A stretch of 10,895 nt of DNA from positions 84,146 to 95,040 of the forward strand of contig NW_003107592.1 in the NCBI RefSeq assembly GCF_000003605.2, written 5' to 3'. How positions within the stretch are numbered: position 1 is the stretch's first letter; each line of letters starts with the position of its first letter. The translations under genes were made by a program, and so were the position numbers. The DNA is from Saccoglossus kowalevskii. Taxonomy: Eukaryota > Hemichordata > Enteropneusta > Harrimaniidae. The notes under the pieces were generated by a model that worked only from the letters and a program-made list of their open reading frames with translations, had not been told where the DNA came from and made no database searches. Positions 7,965-10,895 of this stretch are shown here, piece after piece.

Positions 7965-8470
7965 ACTGCGATGGTCATTATTTATCTTAAAATCAGTGTT
8001 TAAAATTGTCGAGCTACTATACATCGCCATTAATTCATGAATTTCGATATTCAGCGAGTGATAATAGACCATTTTCCGTTCACTGCAAGAATCACGCGTT
8101 ATGCGTGAAATCGAACGTGAAAACAGGACAAACAAAGGTCATAGCGTCGTAGTGGCGTCAAACATCGCATGAGATTCGACAAACGCGAAAGTATTTTGGG
8201 GGACAATTCCATGTCAATAATGTGCTGTACACATTTGATGATGGGCAATTTCGATTAAGTGAGGATATTCGAATGCAATATTCCTCTGTCAAAGATCGGC
8301 CGGTCGATGTGAGCTACGAAATAAAGAAATTCGAGTTTAAAATCAAATCGTTTTATTTTTGCGGCAGACGTTTGACGCGCGTCTTTCATGCATCTCGCGA
8401 GATCTCGCAGTTGTACGGAAAATCACCTATTGTATGGTACATGTATGTAAAACAAGGCGTGTCACAGCCT
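7965..8470. promoter_or_regulatory. CpG-rich island with TCTCGCGAGA motif
   Basis: About 36 CpG dinucleotides fall in roughly 500 bases by hand count, far above the flanks. A perfect TCTCGCGAGA palindrome lies at 8393-8402, followed at once by a half-site, TCTCGCAG. In vertebrates this motif is a strong element of CpG-island promoters, bound by BANP and earlier linked to Kaiso/ZBTB33. The motif is symmetrical, so it does not give the direction of transcription, and no clear first exon with a consensus donor could be paired with it on either strand. Confidence 0.5.
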
Positions 8471-8488
8471 TTTCATGAAATAGTGTAA
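8153..8488 (+). CDS. Long open frame in CpG island, doubtful gene
   Basis: After a TAG at 8150-8152, one plus-strand frame is open for 111 codons to TAA at 8486-8488. It reads as mixed composition (for example KYFGGQFHVNNVLYTFDD and, later, VKDRPVDVSYEIKKFEFK). The only early in-frame ATG is at 8273, which would give 71 residues; its context (TTCGAATGC) is not a strong Kozak match. The frame overlaps the TCTCGCGAGA motif, and stops are rarer in this GC-richer stretch, so it may be chance. It could also be an exon with its acceptor near 8153, or an old mobile-element relic. No domain, signal peptide or membrane segment is recognised. Confidence 0.2.
   Translation, partial: WRQTSHEIRQTRKYFGGQFHVNNVLYTFDDGQFRLSEDIRMQYSSVKDRPVDVSYEIKKFEFKIKSFYFCGRRLTRVFHASREISQLYGKSPIVWYMYVKQGVSQPFHEIV
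8393..8402. promoter_or_regulatory. TCTCGCGAGA palindromic promoter motif
   Basis: This is a perfect 10 of 10 match to the CGCG-type core promoter motif, with an adjoining direct partial copy (TCTCGC at 8403-8408). Function is inferred from vertebrate promoters; the binding protein in this organism is unknown. Confidence 0.55.
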
Positions 8489-8514
8489 AAAATGTCTTTT
8501 TTAGCTCGTATGTT

Positions 8515-8834
8515 ATTTTAGCTAATTTAGCTAATCTGCAATTTTGCTAAATTAAGACGTCGCTAATTAGAATAGAGTATACTGTGGAATAGTTTATTTT
8601 CGCTGGAAGTTATTTTAGCTGATAAGGCATTTTGTGTGGAATTTATTTTCACTGATTTTTGATGAGTTTAATGTGAAATATAGGAAAAAAAGTATATTCG
8701 CTGGATTTTATTTTCACGGAATCCTTCCATCAGCAAAAATAGCAAAAATAAATTCCAAGCGAAAATAAAGTATTCTCATAGTAAGCTAATTTAAGATTCA
8801 GTTAATTCATGCATGGAGTCAAATTCGCTAAAAT
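8515..8834. mobile_element. Outer MITE interrupted by a second MITE
   Basis: ATTTTAGCTAATTT at 8515-8528 and the reverse complement of AAATTCGCTAAAAT at 8821-8834 match at 13 of 14 positions. The sequence just inside both ends is rich in GCTAATT motifs, on both sides of the 8580-8783 insert. Without the insert the element would be about 116 bp. This differs from the TTTTCGCTG family and marks a second short-element family. No target duplication is obvious. Confidence 0.5.
8580..8783. mobile_element. TA-flanked MITE, copy B, nested
   Basis: This element is homologous end to end to 608-808. A stretch of about 50 bases around 8672-8720 is almost identical, and both elements start TACTGTGGAATA. 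Its right end carries one extra base and small changes (ATTCTCATAGTA instead of ATTCTACAGTA), and AGCAAAAAT is partly duplicated at about 8732-8749. TA is present at both ends. It sits inside the GCTAATT-type element 8515-8834, so it inserted later than that element. Confidence 0.85.
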
Positions 8835-10080
8835 GGCATGTAGCTCACAGACACTCTCAAATGAACAATTAACAAATATTTGTAGCCTGACATTCCAACA
8901 TATTTTGGCCCAGGACTTGGCAGTTATGTTTATTTTTTTTATTGGGTGTGCAAACACACAGAGTACTGAAATTGCACATTTGAATCACAGTGGTGTTTGA
9001 ATTTCAAATAAACATTTTTCGTGAAAATCTGTAAATTTGTAGTGGCGGAAATCTTTTTGGTTCACTTGTAATTCAATGATTTTCAACGAAACTTATTCAA
9101 ACCAATGGCAATGCCTAGTTTAATCAACTACCCATAGCTATTTAGACTAGCAGAAAAGAAATAACGCCAAAATTAAAAGCACATTACAAGTATACCAATC
9201 AGTACTAAATGTTGTTACAATAACGCTTCCATCAAAATGATCGTGTGTTGACAAAATGAAATATTTAGTATTCACTAAAACAAATAAATAAACCATGAAT
9301 CTGTCAGCTAGTATTATTCAGATTACTGACCCAGAAGTCATTGAATCTGAAATTAACATTTGCTAGAGTGAAGATTAACAAATGACCAAAATGTATGATG
9401 GATAAATGGGTTAATTCCAAATTATTTTGTTGTTTTGTAATCACACAAAATTTGGTCAACTTCAATTAAACTCACCAGAGAAAATCCTTATGAATATAGA
9501 ACTCCCCGAGCATTTTAGATTTTAATGACATTTACACAAGGATAAGGACTTATTATAAAAGTTACAATTAAAAAAATTAAAACAAATTCCCAGACATATA
9601 TAAAATGCAAATGAGCAAAATATTCAAAAGCCAGATGTTGATTTTTTTGATTTAAAATTTGATTATCAGTGACATACAATTGGAATTGAAATTACTATGG
9701 CTGACCTTGAACACTAAATAGTTTAGCAATGGATATCACAATGGCTGCATAGGTCATCGCTCACTTTATAAATGTGTCTGAATGCATGATATACGATACT
9801 ATCGACGATCAAATATATACACATATAATAATTATATTATATAAAATTATGCATTGAAATTAAAATGCACGCCAACATAATGCAAGAACCAACATTTTTG
9901 AAAATTTAGTGGGATGATCTATAAAATTAAACTCAGCCAACCAATAGGATATTGAAATGAAACTTTCACTTGTTCATTTTTTAAATTTTTTCATACATTT
10001 AAAAAAAAATCATGATTCTTATATGAAGATAAGTTTAAATTGAACATATAAAAGTTAATAAAAGGTAACAATTCAGTACA
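8835..10080. other. AT-rich non-coding stretch
   Basis: No gene is recognised. On the minus strand a consensus donor CTCTG|GTGAGT lies at 9476/9475. One frame is open for about 18 codons before it and reads KMLGEFYIHKDFL at its end, but no acceptor fits. A 63-codon plus-strand frame at 8809-9000 begins with ATG inside the outer MITE and is followed by AATAAA near 9007, but its composition and position do not support a gene. Around 9815-9850 the sequence is almost pure A/T. Confidence 0.4.
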
Positions 10081-10500
10081 ATTAACGGTGCGACAAGCAG
10101 TCACCTCTAAATGACCTTGGGCGGTAGTGGCGCGAATGCACATGCACGCAATGACTAAAGTTTATTATACATGTTACCGGGCCTAGTCTCCCAGACGACT
10201 TAATCGCCCAAGCACTCATACAAACTGTATAATCTTTCCATCTTGGTTTAAAACGTAAATTTTATTATTCTAATCAACTGTACGACAGTTCGCGCAGAAA
10301 TAAACGTCTGACGCGAAAGTTACGCGTCTCTTTGTCAACGCCGCTGTTTTACGGGCAAAATGGCCGACGACTACAAAACAAAGGTGTCAAATGGCTGTTG
10401 ACGATGTCGGCTATAATTATCGGCAAGCTAACGTGACTTTGTAGACAATGTTGAATGAAAAGTGTCAATACTGACACAATCTACAGGATTTGGTACTTAC

Positions 10501-10615
10501 CTATGAATACTCCAGAGAAAAGATGCAGAATTTGCGAGGAAGAATGCCGACTTCCCGTACAAGTCTCGCACTGATAAATGCGATAATGACCTACCTCGGT
10601 CTCGACAAGCCGCAT
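10501..10615 (-). CDS. Candidate first exon of a minus-strand gene
   Basis: On the minus strand an ATG at 10615 opens 38 codons that run without a stop into a consensus donor, TTCATAG|GTAAGT. It would begin MRLVETEVGHYRIYQC and end with one base of a split codon. A second donor-like site (GAG|GTAGGT, about 10590) could shorten it. The ATG lies just downstream of the ZNF143-like site, as expected near a transcription start. The exon may equally be wholly 5' untranslated, since another ATG upstream (about 10636) opens a different short frame. The phase fits the candidate exon at 5517. The product is not recognised. Confidence 0.35.
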
Positions 10616-10625
10616 TCGTCGTTCT

Positions 10626-10643
10626 CACAATGCATTATGGGTA
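10626..10643 (-). promoter_or_regulatory. ZNF143/SBF (Staf)-like site
   Basis: The minus-strand sequence TACCCATAATGCATTGTG agrees with the SBS consensus YWCCCRNMATSCMYYRCG, as I remember it, at all but one position (T for C at position 17). Such sites lie close to transcription starts in animal promoters. It is preceded on the minus strand by AC, giving ACTACCC. Confidence 0.5.
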
Positions 10644-10650
10644 GTAAAAA

Positions 10651-10895
10651 TATTTAGGACTGAGGGTAAAATTTGACATCGCCAATCTCTCACAGAGCCA
10701 GCTTTCTTTCAAAACAGTTCTGCTGAGGCCTAAACAAATTTTATTAGTTACAATCGATAATGGTAATCTATATTTAAAGCGCAATGCTGTGACCGTTAAC
10801 AACACATTCCTTTCCCCAACTATTATGTAAATAATCGTTTTTTTTCTGCTTTATAACATAAATAAATCTGTCATTTACATAATTATACTGACAAC
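10651..10895. other. AT-rich flank, nothing recognised
   Basis: CpG falls off and the sequence returns to the AT-rich background. If the minus-strand promoter is real, this is its upstream side. Confidence 0.5.

Larger units (their letters stand above)
10081..10650. promoter_or_regulatory. CpG island with metazoan promoter motifs
   Basis: About 36 CpG dinucleotides fall here by hand count, in a window whose other intervals are mostly CpG-poor. Included are a ZNF143/SBF-like site (10626-10643), a YY1-like site (CAAAATGGCCGAC around 10357-10369) and, on the minus strand, a consensus splice donor at 10501/10500. Together these fit the promoter and first exon of a minus-strand gene that continues leftward into the window. 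Transcription in the other direction cannot be excluded. Confidence 0.6.

Noticed and set aside
7929-8135. 68-codon minus-strand open frame in the CpG island
   Set aside because: No start context, donor or recognised motif supports it. The lower stop density of the island is enough to explain it.
8809-9000. 63-codon plus-strand frame followed by AATAAA
   Set aside because: Its start lies in the right end of the outer MITE, there is no promoter or conserved motif, and AATAAA is common in DNA this AT-rich.
10360-10401. Plus-strand ATG GCC GAC GAC start (MADDYKTK) as a gene beginning
   Set aside because: The frame stops after 13 codons, and the possible AAG|GTGTCA donor is weak. The site is better read as a YY1-like motif inside the promoter island.
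1-10895. tRNA, rRNA or snRNA genes
   Set aside because: I found no GGTTCGA-type B box with a matching cloverleaf and no recognisable conserved RNA core on either strand by eye.

Overview
The window looks like animal (metazoan) nuclear DNA, most probably from a marine invertebrate and perhaps a bivalve-like lophotrochozoan. The evidence is strong AT richness with long A and T runs, CpG confined to a few islands, GT/AG splice-like signals, metazoan promoter motifs, and several families of short non-autonomous transposons built around 'TTTTCGCTG' with TA or TTAA target sites. The taxon is an inference from general character. There is no bacterial-style gene packing, and I recognise no complete protein-coding gene, tRNA, rRNA or CRISPR array.

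Layout. Bases 23-808 hold two related miniature inverted-repeat transposable elements (MITEs); the first carries an internal tandem array of 87-bp units. Bases 983-1715 are an inverted-repeat pair (18 bp exact core) that brackets a CpG-rich stretch. Bases 1716-4970 are AT-rich non-coding DNA with one more diverged MITE (2427-2617), a two-copy dispersed repeat (2781-2876 and 3783-3838) and a 20-bp perfect palindrome (3879-3898). Bases 4971-5125 and 6846-6997 are two copies of an unclassified repeat. Bases 5815-5910 contain a compact GC-rich block with CRE-like and Sp1-like sites. A single-unit relative of the array-bearing element lies at 6602-6778. A TTAA-flanked T2/Kolobok-like MITE lies at 7734-7896. 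A CpG island at about 7965-8470 contains a perfect TCTCGCGAGA promoter motif and a 111-codon open frame. A nested pair of MITEs lies at 8515-8834. A second strong promoter-like CpG island occupies about 10081-10650.

Possible gene. On the minus strand, the right-hand island contains a ZNF143/SBF-type site at 10626-10643. Just downstream is an open segment ending at a consensus splice donor, so the first exon may be 10615-10501. Three further minus-strand open segments look like exons at 5517-5354, 4966-4890 and 4086-3992. The first exon ends in a phase that fits the segment at 5517. The simplest reading is the 5' part of a minus-strand gene whose long introns are filled with MITEs. This is inference: I recognise none of the peptides, and the exon set is unproven.

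The best-supported content is the repeat biology: one TA-flanked MITE family in several states (intact, diverged, nested inside another element, and internally amplified into a small satellite).
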